Assembly (NCBI GenBank): GCA_022841665.1
Contig: JALHRB010000026.1
Coordinates: 1-48,491 of the forward strand
Direction of reading: 5' to 3'
DNA from: Pseudolabrys sp.
GTDB lineage: Bacteria > Pseudomonadota > Alphaproteobacteria > Rhizobiales > Xanthobacteraceae
DNA length: 48,491 bases
Positions within the stretch are counted from its first letter, which is position 1. Each line of letters begins with the position of its first letter. The notes below the pieces were generated by a model. The model made no database searches. It was given only the letters and a program-made list of their open reading frames with translations, and was not told where the DNA came from. Below, piece by piece: positions 17,365 to 28,289 of the stretch. The translations under genes and the position numbers were made by a program.

Positions 17365-18924
17365 TTGAAACGACCCCTCCTACGCGCGCTGTTCGCGTCC
17401 GCGGCCGTGGCCGCTGCGATCGCGCTTGGCGGCTGCAATCCCAGCGACATTCCGACCAACGGCCGCGCCATGGCGCCGCTGTCCGAGCGCATGATCGCGG
17501 AGATCAAGCAAAAGAACATGGACAAGGAATCGCCGATCCTTGTCCGCCTGTTCAAGGAAGAGTCCGAACTGGAAGTCTGGAAGCAGAACCAGGATGGCCA
17601 GTTCGCGCTCTTGAAGACCTATCCGATCTGCCGCTGGTCGGGCGATCTCGGCCCGAAGAAGAAGGAGGGCGACCGGCAGGCGCCCGAGGGCTTCTACACG
17701 ATCTCGCCCGGGCAGATGAATCCGAACTCCTCCTACTATCTCGCCTTCAACACCGGCTTCCCGAACGCCTATGACCGTGCGCACAACTACACCGGTTCCG
17801 AGCTGATGGTGCACGGCGACTGCACGTCGCGCGGCTGCTACGCCATGACCGACGAGCAGATTCAGGAGATCTACGCGCTGGCGCGCGAGTCCTTCTTCGG
17901 CGGGCAGAAATCGTTCCAGCTGCAGGCCTTCCCGTTCCGGATGACCGCGCTGAACATGGCCAAGCACCGCAACAACCCGAACTTCGCGTTCTGGAAGATG
18001 CTCAAGGAAGGCCACGACCACTTCGAGGCCACCAGGCTGGAGCCGAAGATTGCGGTCTGCGAGAAGCGCTACGTATTCGACCCGGCCGCGCCGGAGAACG
18101 CTTCCAAGCCGCTGTCGTTCAACCCCAAGGGCAAGTGCCCGGTCTACGAGCTCGACAAGAACGTCGCCGAGGCCGTGCTCGACTATCGCCGGCAAGAGCA
18201 GACCAAGATGGCGCAATACATCGCCGACGGCGTCAGCACGGTCGCCATCCGCGACAGCCGCGATGGCGGCATGAACCCGGTGTTCGCCGACAAGCTCGGC
18301 ACGCAGGAGCAGTACGACGCCAAGGGCAACGTGGTGCAGGTCGCCGCCGCGCCGGGCGCGCTGCCGAAGATTCCCAATCCGCCGGGCGCCTATAACTTCA
18401 CGCCGCGCCCGCAGGCGACGGCCGTCGCCGCCAACGTGCCGGTGCCGACCGCAGCGCCGCAGCCGAAGGAAGGCGAGGCTCCGGCCGAGCAGAGCACGAC
18501 GGTCGCCGGCCTGTTCGGCAATCTGTTCGGCGGCTCGTCGCCGGAAGCCAAATCCGAGCCCGCCGCCGAGGCGCCTGCCGCCGAGGCGCGGCCCGCCGCC
18601 ACCGAAACCGTCGGCCTGCGCGGCAGCAATACCGAGCTGGCGGCCAAGCCGAAGCCGGCCACCTATCGCACCGCTGCCGCACCCAAGCCCGCCGCCAAGC
18701 CCGCCGAGGCGCCGAAGGCGGTGGCCGCGGCCGAACCCGCGCCGAAGCCTGCTGCCAAGCAGCCCGAACGGGACGACACCCCGAGCGCGCCGGCGCAGCA
18801 GATGCGCACCGCCTTCTCGGCCGCACCGCCGCCGCCCCCGAGCAGCGGCATGCTGGCGGGCGCCCAGCCGGTGGTGCCGGCCGGCAGCTTCGCCAGCCGC
18901 TGGTCCGGCGTCGGCTTCCGCTGA
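17365..18924 (+). CDS. L,D-transpeptidase (YkuD) lipoprotein with Ala/Pro-rich tail
   Basis: Peptidoglycan-modifying L,D-transpeptidase. The YkuD active site shows H150-G, S155-R-G-C158, with C158 as nucleophile (HGDCTSRGCYAMT). I chose TTG at 17365, with GGGGAG ten bases upstream, because the product then begins MKRPLLRALFASAAVAA and has a lipobox LGGC near residue 24. This makes it a membrane-anchored lipoprotein facing the periplasm. The catalytic domain spans about 55-200. From about 345 the chain is an Ala/Pro/Lys-rich, low-complexity tail with repeated KPAA-type units, perhaps a spacer through the cell wall. It would form 3-3 cross-links or attach outer-membrane proteins; which of these is unknown. 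Confidence 0.88.
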   Translation: MKRPLLRALFASAAVAAAIALGGCNPSDIPTNGRAMAPLSERMIAEIKQKNMDKESPILVRLFKEESELEVWKQNQDGQFALLKTYPICRWSGDLGPKKKEGDRQAPEGFYTISPGQMNPNSSYYLAFNTGFPNAYDRAHNYTGSELMVHGDCTSRGCYAMTDEQIQEIYALARESFFGGQKSFQLQAFPFRMTALNMAKHRNNPNFAFWKMLKEGHDHFEATRLEPKIAVCEKRYVFDPAAPENASKPLSFNPKGKCPVYELDKNVAEAVLDYRRQEQTKMAQYIADGVSTVAIRDSRDGGMNPVFADKLGTQEQYDAKGNVVQVAAAPGALPKIPNPPGAYNFTPRPQATAVAANVPVPTAAPQPKEGEAPAEQSTTVAGLFGNLFGGSSPEAKSEPAAEAPAAEARPAATETVGLRGSNTELAAKPKPATYRTAAAPKPAAKPAEAPKAVAAAEPAPKPAAKQPERDDTPSAPAQQMRTAFSAAPPPPPSSGMLAGAQPVVPAGSFASRWSGVGFR

Positions 18925-18962
18925 TCCTTCCTGGCTTTCAAAGCACGACTCAGTTCAGTTTT

Positions 18963-19083
18963 GTCGTCGCCGGGCATAGCCCGTCGAGGACGGGCGTAAA
19001 CACCCTTGTGTTCGGCCATCTGGCTTATGTGAGGACCGCGTTGCTCTCCTTATCGGGGTCACCGGCACAAGGTCGGTGACGAC
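18963..19083. repeat. Decayed palindromic repeat
   Basis: GTCGTCGCCGGGC at the left pairs imperfectly with GTCACCG...CGGTGACGAC at the right (10 of 13 in the outer arm). Within the right half GTCACCG (19058-19064) and CGGTGAC (19074-19080) form a perfect small hairpin, eight bases before the GIY-YIG start region. It resembles the elements at 11743 and 26237. Confidence 0.55.
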
Positions 19084-19090
19084 AAGAAGA

Positions 19091-19354
19091 ATGGACGCCT
19101 TCGTCTACGTCCTCGGCACCACCGCCAATAACCGTCCCCTGACCTATGTCGGCTGGACCAGCAACGTCGCGCGCCGGCTCGCCCAGCACAATGCCGGCAA
19201 GGGCGCGCGCACCACGCGCGGACGCGTCTGGGTGCTGCTGCATTCGGAAGGCTTCGCCACGCGGCAGGAAGCCATGAGCCGCGAATGGCACCTCAAGCGC
19301 GACCGTAAATTCCGCAAGGCGCTGGCGCTTGCCTTGAAGGGCGCGCGCGCGTGA
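19091..19354 (+). CDS. GIY-YIG domain protein (UPF0213/YhbQ-like)
   Basis: Single-domain GIY-YIG protein of 87 residues from ATG 19091; a GTG at 19076 is possible but lies in a hairpin. Motif pieces are VYVL (5-8), YVG (19-21), R28 and the metal-binding E65 in SREWHLKR. The first motif is degenerate, as in the UPF0213 group. Members are suspected DNA or RNA nucleases with no settled role. Its stop overlaps by GTGA the start of the truncated amidohydrolase frame, which suggests the two once formed an operon. Confidence 0.85.
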   Translation: MDAFVYVLGTTANNRPLTYVGWTSNVARRLAQHNAGKGARTTRGRVWVLLHSEGFATRQEAMSREWHLKRDRKFRKALALALKGARA

Positions 19355-19485
19355 GCGTCTTCGACGGGCCGAAGATCGACTGCCACGTGCACGTGCTCGA
19401 AACCCTTTTCCCGAATCCCGCCGACCGGCGGAAGCTGTTCTGGGACACGCCGCGCCGCCTGCTCGGATTCACCGACGGCCGGTGA
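19351..19485 (+). pseudogene. Internally deleted amidohydrolase (PDC hydrolase-like)
   Basis: The frame of 44 residues starts GTG, overlapping the GIY-YIG stop. Residues 1-16 (SVFDGPKIDCHVHVL) match the N terminus of amidohydrolase-2 family enzymes such as 2-pyrone-4,6-dicarboxylate hydrolase, including the HVH metal ligands. Residues from about 19 (LFPNPADRRKLFWDTPRRLLGF) match the C-terminal end of the same family. The roughly 240 residues of barrel between them are missing and the join keeps the frame. It cannot be an active enzyme. I infer an internal deletion rather than a designed small protein. Confidence 0.8.
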
Positions 19486-19496
19486 GTTCGGCGGCC

Positions 19497-20093
19497 TCAG
19501 GTTTTCTCCAGCACCCGCACTTTGCTGGCGGTCGGCCCGGTGTCCCCCATGCTTTCCACATAGGACACTTCGTCGCCGCGGTGCATCCGGTCGAAATCGC
19601 CGGCGAGCACGCTGTTGCGATGGAAATAGAGAAGCCCGCCTTCCTTGGTCATCAGGAAGCCGAAGTCCTCCTGCGGCGTCAGCTCGGCCACCTGGCCGCG
19701 GAATTCGTTCGAGGCCTCGTGCGCCATAGCGGCGGTGCCGTGGTCGGTGAGCTTGTCCTTGTACTTCGACAAGCGCCGCTCGGCGATGCGGAACGCCTCG
19801 TTGATCGCGTTGTGCAAATCGGGCGCCTGAAATTTGCGCTGCAGGTGATCGGGCTCGTGCGCCACCACGATGTCCTTGCGGCCGGGCACGGATATCTCGA
19901 TGTGCACCACGGGCGGAATGGTGCCGCCGGAATTCTGGTTACGCTGGTCCACGCGCACGCGGCACGTGGTCATGCGGCCGAAGATGCGCTCCAGGCGATC
20001 GATATGGTCGCGGATGGCGGCCTCGGCTTCTTTCGACGACGGGAGATTATGAAAGGCGATTTCGACCGGTATTTGCATTGCGACACCCGACAT
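19497..20093 (-). CDS. Ribosome hibernation factor (HPF/RaiA) fused to cold-shock-like domain
   Basis: The protein is 198 residues from ATG 20093; a second ATG at 20078 (MQIPVEIAF) is equally plausible. Residues 6-115 have the HPF/RaiA fold: IPVEIAFHNLPSS, the RL-ERIF helix, a VHIEISVP strand and a long helix LHNAINEAFRIAERRL. Residues 131-196 look like a cold-shock/OB domain: GQVAELTP, GFLMTKEG (145-152) and LYFHRNSV (155-162), resembling the RNP1/RNP2 pattern GFI..DGG..VFVH. It probably binds the ribosomal small subunit or RNA under stress; this is inference. It lies next to, but not overlapping, the OGT-like gene. Confidence 0.88.
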   Translation of the reverse strand: MSGVAMQIPVEIAFHNLPSSKEAEAAIRDHIDRLERIFGRMTTCRVRVDQRNQNSGGTIPPVVHIEISVPGRKDIVVAHEPDHLQRKFQAPDLHNAINEAFRIAERRLSKYKDKLTDHGTAAMAHEASNEFRGQVAELTPQEDFGFLMTKEGGLLYFHRNSVLAGDFDRMHRGDEVSYVESMGDTGPTASKVRVLEKT

Positions 20094-20148
20094 TTGACCT
20101 GTGCTGGGACAATGCGGGAGCCGGGCTTTTGGTTGCGGGCCGGAACGG

Positions 20149-22164
20149 TCAGGCCGGAACCGAAATGTGGTCCGGCGGCTGGCCCTTCTGCGCGCGCGCG
20201 TGCGCGGCCAGATAACCGGCCTCGATGGCGCGGGTGAAACGCGTCGTGTCGAACAGCGGCGCGGTCAAGCGGTTGTCGGCCAGCCGGCGCCGCAGCGCCG
20301 CGCGCTTGTCCGGCTGCGTGGCGAGCTCGACGGCGAGCGCCTCGTAGGCTTGCAGCGTCGGCGCCACCAGTTCCGGCAGGCCGACCGCGGTGACAAGGCT
20401 CGCCGCCACGCGCGCTGCGAAAGTCTCACCTGGACAGGTGAGGACGGGAAGACCGGCCCACAAGGCGTCGCTCGCGGTGGTGTGAGCGTTGTACGGCAGC
20501 GTGTCGAGGAAGAGGTCGGCCAGCCGCTGGCGCGCGAGGTGGTCTTCGTTGCGCGGCACGCGCTCGGCAAAGACTAGCCGTTTCGGGTCGACGCCGCGCT
20601 TCTCCGCTTCCTTGCGCAAGTTGGCGGCGGCCGTCCGGTCGGCGCCGCTCAGCCACAGCACCGATTTTTCGACGCGACCGAGCAGCCGCATCCAGATGTC
20701 GAAGGTGCCGGGCGTAACCTTGTAGATGTTGTTGAAGGAGCAAAAGACGAAACCGTCCTCCGGCAGGCCGCAGTCGGCGCGGCGCGGCGTCGCCTCCGCG
20801 ATCGCCCGCTTGGCGTCGTTGGCCATGAAGCTGTGCGGCAGCCAGATCGCCTTCTCGCTGAAATAGCGGCGCTCGTTTTCCGGCAGCACGATGCGGTCGG
20901 CGACGATGTAATCAATGTGCCTGGCGCCCATGGTCGCGGCATAGCCGAGATAGCTGACCTGCACCGGCGCGGCGCGCGAAGCGAGGATCGCCGGCCGTGA
21001 GTTCTGGGTGTAGCCCATGAGGTCGACGGCGATGTCGATCTCGGCCGAGCGCAGCAGCTGCGCGATCTCAAGATCGCCGCGATTGGAAACGTCGATGAAG
21101 CGGTCGAAGGCGCCTTTGAGCCTGTTGAGCATCTCGCCCGGCTTGTCCGGCTGAAAGGAGATCGCCACGGTCTCGAACTTCGCCCGGTCGTGCGCCTCGA
21201 ACATGCCGGCGGCGAGATGCGCCACCGGGTGCAGGTCGAAGTCGGCCGACAGGTAAGCCAGCCTGATCTTGTCGTGCGTGTACTTCTCGCCGCGCCAAAG
21301 CGGCTGCTCGGAAGCCGGCGGCTTGGTCGCGCTGTAGCGCTTGGCGAACTCGAACTGGTCGGCCGCCGTTGCCGGCAATGACAACAGCACGAAGGGCGAG
21401 GCCGCCTGCTTGCCGCTGCGGATCGAGGTCAGCACGTGCGCACAGTCGGCGTCGAAGCCGGTCCAGTCGGCGGCAAGCATGCGGCTGTGCAGGCGCGCGC
21501 CTTCGGCCGCCACCAGTTGCGGATTGAGCCCGTAGGCCTTGTCGTAGGCGGCGGCGGCTTCGGCGTACCGCTTGAGATTGTAGAAGGCGTTGCCGCGCCC
21601 GAGCCAGGCGTCGGCCAGCGACGGCGCGAGGCTCACCGCGCGATCGTAACACTCCAGCGCCTGCGGATATTGCTTGAGCGCGATGAGCGCCGCGCCGCGA
21701 TTGACATATGCCTCGGCATGGTGCGGATCGAGCGCCAGCGCGCGGTCTATGCTGGCGAGCGCGTCGCGGAAGCGGCCGGCGATATTGAATGCGCCGCCGC
21801 GGTTGCTCAGCGCCCGCACCAGGTTGGGATCGATCGCCAGCGCCCGCTCGAACGCGGCCAACGCTTCCGCCGGCCGCCCGAGCGCCTGGAGCACGACGCC
21901 GAGCGTGTTGAACGCATTGGCGGAGCCCGGGTGGACCTTCAGCGCCTTGGCGACCAGCCGGTGCGCGTCGGCGTATTCCTGCCGCTGATATTTGAACTGG
22001 CCGTAGAGGTGCAGCGCGTCGAAATACTCGGGGTGCTTCTTGAGCACCTTCTGGAATTGCAGGTCGGCCTTGATGGGCTGACCCTGCTGCTGCAGGGCGA
22101 CGGCCGCCTCCAGGGCTTGCAGGGCTTTCTGGAATTGCGGATCCGGCAGCATCGGCCCTGCCAT
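20149..22164 (-). CDS. TPR protein with O-GlcNAc-transferase (GT41) domain
   Basis: Glycosyltransferase of family GT41, 671 residues from ATG 22164. The first 270 residues hold about seven tetratricopeptide repeats (e.g. ALAAFERALAIDPNLVRAL, ALASIDRALALDPHHAEAY). The catalytic part (about 300-650) has the family signs LAYLSADFDLHPVAHL, DLMGYTQNSRP, VQVSYLGYAATMG, FCSFNNIYKVTP and LPYNAHTTASDALWAGLPV, with the H-P-V and NN segments characteristic of OGT/SPINDLY enzymes. The gene begins 17 bases after the secA stop on the same strand, so it is likely cotranscribed. Substrates are unknown; bacterial homologues modify surface or flagellar proteins in a few cases. A longer reading to 22308 overlaps secA and is not supported. 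Confidence 0.9.
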   Translation of the reverse strand: MAGPMLPDPQFQKALQALEAAVALQQQGQPIKADLQFQKVLKKHPEYFDALHLYGQFKYQRQEYADAHRLVAKALKVHPGSANAFNTLGVVLQALGRPAEALAAFERALAIDPNLVRALSNRGGAFNIAGRFRDALASIDRALALDPHHAEAYVNRGAALIALKQYPQALECYDRAVSLAPSLADAWLGRGNAFYNLKRYAEAAAAYDKAYGLNPQLVAAEGARLHSRMLAADWTGFDADCAHVLTSIRSGKQAASPFVLLSLPATAADQFEFAKRYSATKPPASEQPLWRGEKYTHDKIRLAYLSADFDLHPVAHLAAGMFEAHDRAKFETVAISFQPDKPGEMLNRLKGAFDRFIDVSNRGDLEIAQLLRSAEIDIAVDLMGYTQNSRPAILASRAAPVQVSYLGYAATMGARHIDYIVADRIVLPENERRYFSEKAIWLPHSFMANDAKRAIAEATPRRADCGLPEDGFVFCSFNNIYKVTPGTFDIWMRLLGRVEKSVLWLSGADRTAAANLRKEAEKRGVDPKRLVFAERVPRNEDHLARQRLADLFLDTLPYNAHTTASDALWAGLPVLTCPGETFAARVAASLVTAVGLPELVAPTLQAYEALAVELATQPDKRAALRRRLADNRLTAPLFDTTRFTRAIEAGYLAAHARAQKGQPPDHISVPA

Positions 22165-22180
22165 CCCGAGGTCTATGGCC

Positions 22181-24976
<2,796 letters not shown>

Positions 24977-25296
24977 CGTGGGAGCTCCTTACGGGTCATG
25001 CCGGGGCGCTTCTATCACGCCGCGGCCGGATTTTGGTTCCGGCGCTCCGAAAACGGCACTTTCCGGGCAAATTTAACGTGAAACGCGCCTGTCGGCGGTC
25101 TCAGCCGAGGTCATTCGGAGAGATAGGAGGGGGTCGGTTTATTGTCAATTGGCGGCTTGCCACCGGGCTTAACGGTCCGAAAGGTCACGCGGACGTTAAC
25201 TTTCGCCCCGAGGTCGGCCATTGCAAAGCCACCTTTGTTGGGTGACAAGTCCGCCGACGTCCGCGTTGGCGGACCATCCATCTCCAAGGACAGACC

Positions 25297-26211
25297 ATGA
25301 CGATGTCTTCCCTCGCCGGCTGCCCGGCCATGCTGCGCCGGGCCGGTATCCTCGCCGCCACCTTGACCCTGCTGGCCGCGACGGCCGCGCCCGTCCGCGC
25401 GCAGGACGCCAACCCGGTCCTGGCCAAGGTCAACGGCGTCGAAATCCGGCAAAGCGACGTCACCGCCGCCGAGGAAGAGGCCGGCCAACTCCCGCCGATG
25501 GCGCCGGACGCCAAGCAGGACTACCTGGTCCAGTTCCTCACCGACATGATCCTGGTGGCCAAGGCGGCCGAGGACAAGAAGCTCGGCGACAACGCCGCCT
25601 TCAAGAGCAAGCTCGAATTCGCCCGCAAGAAGCTGCTGATGGAAGCTTTGCTGCAGTCGACCGGCAAGGAAGCGATGACCGACGCCGCCATGCGCAAAGT
25701 CTATGAGGAAGCCGTCAAGCAGATGGGCGAGGAGCAGGAAGTGCACGCGCGCCACATCCTGGTGCGCGCGGCGCCCGGCGACGACAAGGCCAGCAAGGAA
25801 GCCGAGGACAAGATCAAGGCGGTGATCGTACGACTGAACAAGGGCGAGGATTTCGTCAAGGTGGCCGGCGAAGTGACCGAGGACCCCTCCGGCAAGGGCA
25901 ATGGCGGCGACCTCGGCTATTTCACCAAGGAGCAGATGGTGCCGGAGTTTGCCGACACCGCCTTCAAGCTCGACAAGGGCAAGATCTCCGAGCCGGTGAA
26001 GACGCAGTTCGGCTGGCACGTGCTCAAGGTCGAGGACAAGCGCAACAAGCCGGCGCCGACATTCGAAGAGGTGAAGCCGCAGGTCGAGCAATATGTGCAG
26101 CGCAAGGCGCAGGCCGATCTGGTGACCTCGCTGCGCACCGGCGCCAAGATTGAGAAGATGTACACGCCGCCGGCCGCGCCCGCGGCGCCGGCAGCTCCGG
26201 AGAAGAAGTAG
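25297..26211 (+). CDS. Periplasmic parvulin-type peptidyl-prolyl isomerase
   Basis: SurA/PpiC-like chaperone of 304 residues that isomerises X-Pro bonds in exported proteins. A signal peptide (hydrophobic part about 16-31) ends VRA at 33-35. The N-terminal chaperone helices span about 40-140. The single parvulin domain is at about 145-250, with HARHILVRA, GGDLGYFTKEQMVPEFADTAF and FGWHVLKVED. The tail is Ala/Pro-rich. The start at 25297 follows AAGGA nine bases upstream. It is divergent from secA with a 320-bp gap, a sensible pairing for envelope protein traffic. Confidence 0.93.
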   Translation: MTMSSLAGCPAMLRRAGILAATLTLLAATAAPVRAQDANPVLAKVNGVEIRQSDVTAAEEEAGQLPPMAPDAKQDYLVQFLTDMILVAKAAEDKKLGDNAAFKSKLEFARKKLLMEALLQSTGKEAMTDAAMRKVYEEAVKQMGEEQEVHARHILVRAAPGDDKASKEAEDKIKAVIVRLNKGEDFVKVAGEVTEDPSGKGNGGDLGYFTKEQMVPEFADTAFKLDKGKISEPVKTQFGWHVLKVEDKRNKPAPTFEEVKPQVEQYVQRKAQADLVTSLRTGAKIEKMYTPPAAPAAPAAPEKK

Positions 26212-26236
26212 AGCCCGTACCCACAGCCTTAGCGAT

Positions 26237-26329
26237 TGTCATGGCCGGGCTTGTCCCGGCCATCTCGCTTAGGTAGGCACTGTTCGTGCCCGACTTGTCG
26301 GGATCGCCGGGACAAGCCCGGCGATGACA
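26237..26329. repeat. Palindromic repeat between ppiase and argJ
   Basis: The 24-bp arms 26237-26260 and 26306-26329 pair with one mismatch. Each starts TGTCATGGCCGGGCTTGT or the complement. The loop holds a smaller inverted pair. It belongs to the same family as 11743-11830 and ends 19 bp before argJ. Confidence 0.85.
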
Positions 26330-26348
26330 CGAGGCCGGATACGCGCCC

Positions 26349-27581
26349 ATGAGCACTTCGATCTCCCCCCTCGCCCCCAAGCACGTGCCGGACATGCCGG
26401 ACGTCGCCGGCGTGCGGCTCGCCACGGCGCAGGCCGGCATCCGCTACGCCAACCGCACCGACGTGCTGCTGGCGCTGTTCGACGCCGGCACGGTGGCAGC
26501 GGGCGTGTTCACCCGCTCGAAGTGCCCGTCGGCGCCGGTGGAATGGTGCCGCGCCCACCTCAAGAACAAGGCGCGCGCGCTGGTGGTCAATTCCGGCAAC
26601 GCCAACGCCTTCACCGGCAAGAGCGGCCGCGCGGCCACCAAGCTCACCGCCGAGATCGCCGCCAAGGCCGCCGGCTGCAAGCCGGGCGAGGTGTTCCTCG
26701 CTTCCACCGGCGTGATCGGCGAGCCGCTCGACGCGCACAAGTTCGCGCCGGTGATGGCCGGCCTCGCCGGTAGCGCGCGCGCCGGCGGCTTCCATGACGC
26801 CGCCAAGGCGATCATGACGACCGACACCTTCCCCAAGGTCGCCACCGCCACCGCCAGGATCGGTAAGACCGCCGTCACCATCAACGGCATCGCCAAGGGC
26901 GCCGGGATGATCGCGCCCGACATGGCGACCATGCTGTCCTTCGTCTTCACCGACGCCGCCATCGCCGCGCCCGCGCTGCAGGCGATGCTGAAAAACGGCG
27001 TCGCCGACACCTTCAATGCGGTGACCATCGACGGCGACACCTCCACTTCCGACACGCTGATGATGTTCGCCACCGGAAGGGCCGAGGGCTGCCCGCGCAT
27101 CGTGCGCGCGAGCGACCCGCGGCTGAAGGACTTCAGAAAGGCGCTGCAGAAAGTGCTCGCCAACCTGTCCGAGCAGGTGGCGCGCGACGGCGAAGGCGCG
27201 CGCAAGCTGGTCGAGATCGTGGTCGAAGGCGCGGTGTCGAAGGCTTCCGCGCGCAGGATCGCGATGTCGATCGCCAATTCGCCGCTGGTGAAGACGGCCA
27301 TCGCCGGCGAGGACGCCAACTGGGGCCGCGTGGTGATGGCGGTCGGCAAGGCCGGCGAGCCGGCCGACCGCGACAGGCTCTCGATCTGGTTCGGCGGCAT
27401 CCGCGTCGCCCACAAGGGCGCGCGCGACCCCGGCTATGACGAGGCCGCCGTCAGCGCCGAGATGAAGAAGCCGGAAATATTCCTGAAGGTCGCGCTCGGG
27501 CTGGGCAAAGGCCGCGACCGCGTGCTCACTTGCGACCTGACCAAGGAATACGTCGCCATCAACGGCGACTATCGCTCTTAA
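26349..27581 (+). CDS. argJ: Bifunctional glutamate N-acetyltransferase/ornithine acetyltransferase
   Basis: ArgJ recycles the acetyl group from N-acetylornithine to glutamate in arginine synthesis; the bifunctional form can also use acetyl-CoA. The 410-residue precursor cleaves itself at A193-T194 in PDMATMLSF, and T194 becomes the nucleophile of the beta chain. Other family segments are [19 protein letters not shown] and the late [17 protein letters not shown]. The start at 26349 has only a weak ribosome-binding sequence. The TAA stop forms the left half of a TTAA-N7-TTAAC box leading into the mutT region. Which activities it has cannot be told from sequence alone. Confidence 0.96.
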   Translation: MSTSISPLAPKHVPDMPDVAGVRLATAQAGIRYANRTDVLLALFDAGTVAAGVFTRSKCPSAPVEWCRAHLKNKARALVVNSGNANAFTGKSGRAATKLTAEIAAKAAGCKPGEVFLASTGVIGEPLDAHKFAPVMAGLAGSARAGGFHDAAKAIMTTDTFPKVATATARIGKTAVTINGIAKGAGMIAPDMATMLSFVFTDAAIAAPALQAMLKNGVADTFNAVTIDGDTSTSDTLMMFATGRAEGCPRIVRASDPRLKDFRKALQKVLANLSEQVARDGEGARKLVEIVVEGAVSKASARRIAMSIANSPLVKTAIAGEDANWGRVVMAVGKAGEPADRDRLSIWFGGIRVAHKGARDPGYDEAAVSAEMKKPEIFLKVALGLGKGRDRVLTCDLTKEYVAINGDYRS

Positions 27582-27593
27582 CCTATTGTTAAC
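27578..27593 (+). promoter_or_regulatory. CtrA-type box TTAA-N7-TTAAC
   Basis: TTAACCTATTGTTAAC is a perfect match to the alphaproteobacterial CtrA consensus. It overlaps the argJ stop and ends 83 bp before the mutT start; mutT is followed by the Flp pilin gene. CtrA controls pili, motility and division in relatives. Binding here is inferred from the motif only. Confidence 0.5.
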
Positions 27594-27675
27594 CCCGCGC
27601 GGCAGGCGCGGCCCGCTGTACGGTACAATTGAAGGGCCCTTAACCACGGCCCCCTATCGTCGAGGTTGAAGGGCT

Positions 27676-28080
27676 GTGAGCGTCAAAATCGTTCTGGTCG
27701 CTGCCTGCGCCCTCATCGACGCCGACGGCCGCGTGCTGCTCGCACAGCGCCCCGAAGGCAAGCCGATGGCGGGCTTGTGGGAATTTCCCGGCGGCAAGAT
27801 CGAGCATGGCGAGCGGCCCGAGGAAACGCTGATCCGCGAACTCAGGGAGGAACTGGGCATTACCGTCAGCGAGGCCTGCCTTGCCCCGCTCACTTTCGCC
27901 AGCCACGCCTATCCGGACTTTCATCTCCTGATGCCGCTCTATGTCTGCCGGCGCTGGGAGGGAACGATCACCGCCACGGAAGGACAGCGGCTCGCCTGGG
28001 TGAAGCCGAACAAGATGCGGGACTACGACATGCCGCCGGCCGACGTGCCGCTGGTGTCTCACCTGATGGCGCTGCTCTAG
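27676..28080 (+). CDS. mutT: MutT-type Nudix hydrolase (8-oxo-dGTP diphosphatase)
   Basis: Nudix hydrolase that would remove 8-oxo-dGTP from the nucleotide pool. It has 134 residues. The Nudix box is complete: G40-x5-E46-x7-R54-E55-L-x-E58-E59-x-G61-I. The start is GTG at 27676, behind GAAGGG two bases upstream, which is close. AQRPEGKPMAGLWEFPGG is the common MutT N-terminal segment. Other Nudix substrates are possible, but length and N terminus favour MutT. The Flp pilin gene follows after 24 bp on the same strand. Confidence 0.92.
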   Translation: MSVKIVLVAACALIDADGRVLLAQRPEGKPMAGLWEFPGGKIEHGERPEETLIRELREELGITVSEACLAPLTFASHAYPDFHLLMPLYVCRRWEGTITATEGQRLAWVKPNKMRDYDMPPADVPLVSHLMALL

Positions 28081-28104
28081 ATCCGGGACGACAGGAAGAG
28101 TGCC

Positions 28105-28284
28105 ATGCGCCGTTTCTTTGCGACCCTCCGCGCCCGCCGCTTCATCGCCGCGCAGGAAGGGACCACCGCGATCGAATACGCCGTCATCGCCTCCGGCATC
28201 GCCGGTGTCTTGATCGCCACCGTCACCAGCCTGGGCGGCTCGCTGTCCACCATATGGACCACGGTCGGCGGCATCTTCCAGTAA
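28105..28284 (+). CDS. Flp family type IVb pilin, 59 aa
   Basis: Small pilin of the Flp/Tad class. A basic N terminus (MRRFFATLRARRF) precedes the prepilin-peptidase and helix signature EGTTAIEYAVIASGIAGVLI, beginning at E18 and corresponding to the G/E-x-x-A-I-E-Y-A-L-I-A pattern. The hydrophobic helix continues to about residue 42. AGGAAGAG lies four bases before the ATG. It is 24 bp behind mutT and converges on the methyltransferase. No tad/cpa assembly genes are in the window, so this is a solitary pilin copy whose assembly machinery, if any, is elsewhere. Confidence 0.9.
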   Translation: MRRFFATLRARRFIAAQEGTTAIEYAVIASGIAGVLIATVTSLGGSLSTIWTTVGGIFQ

Positions 28285-28289
28285 CCGCA

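Noticed and set aside
25190-25215. A third copy of the 3022 repeat, suggested by GTTAACTTTCG near 25196
   Set aside because: Similarity stops after about 11 bases plus GAGG; the rest does not align.
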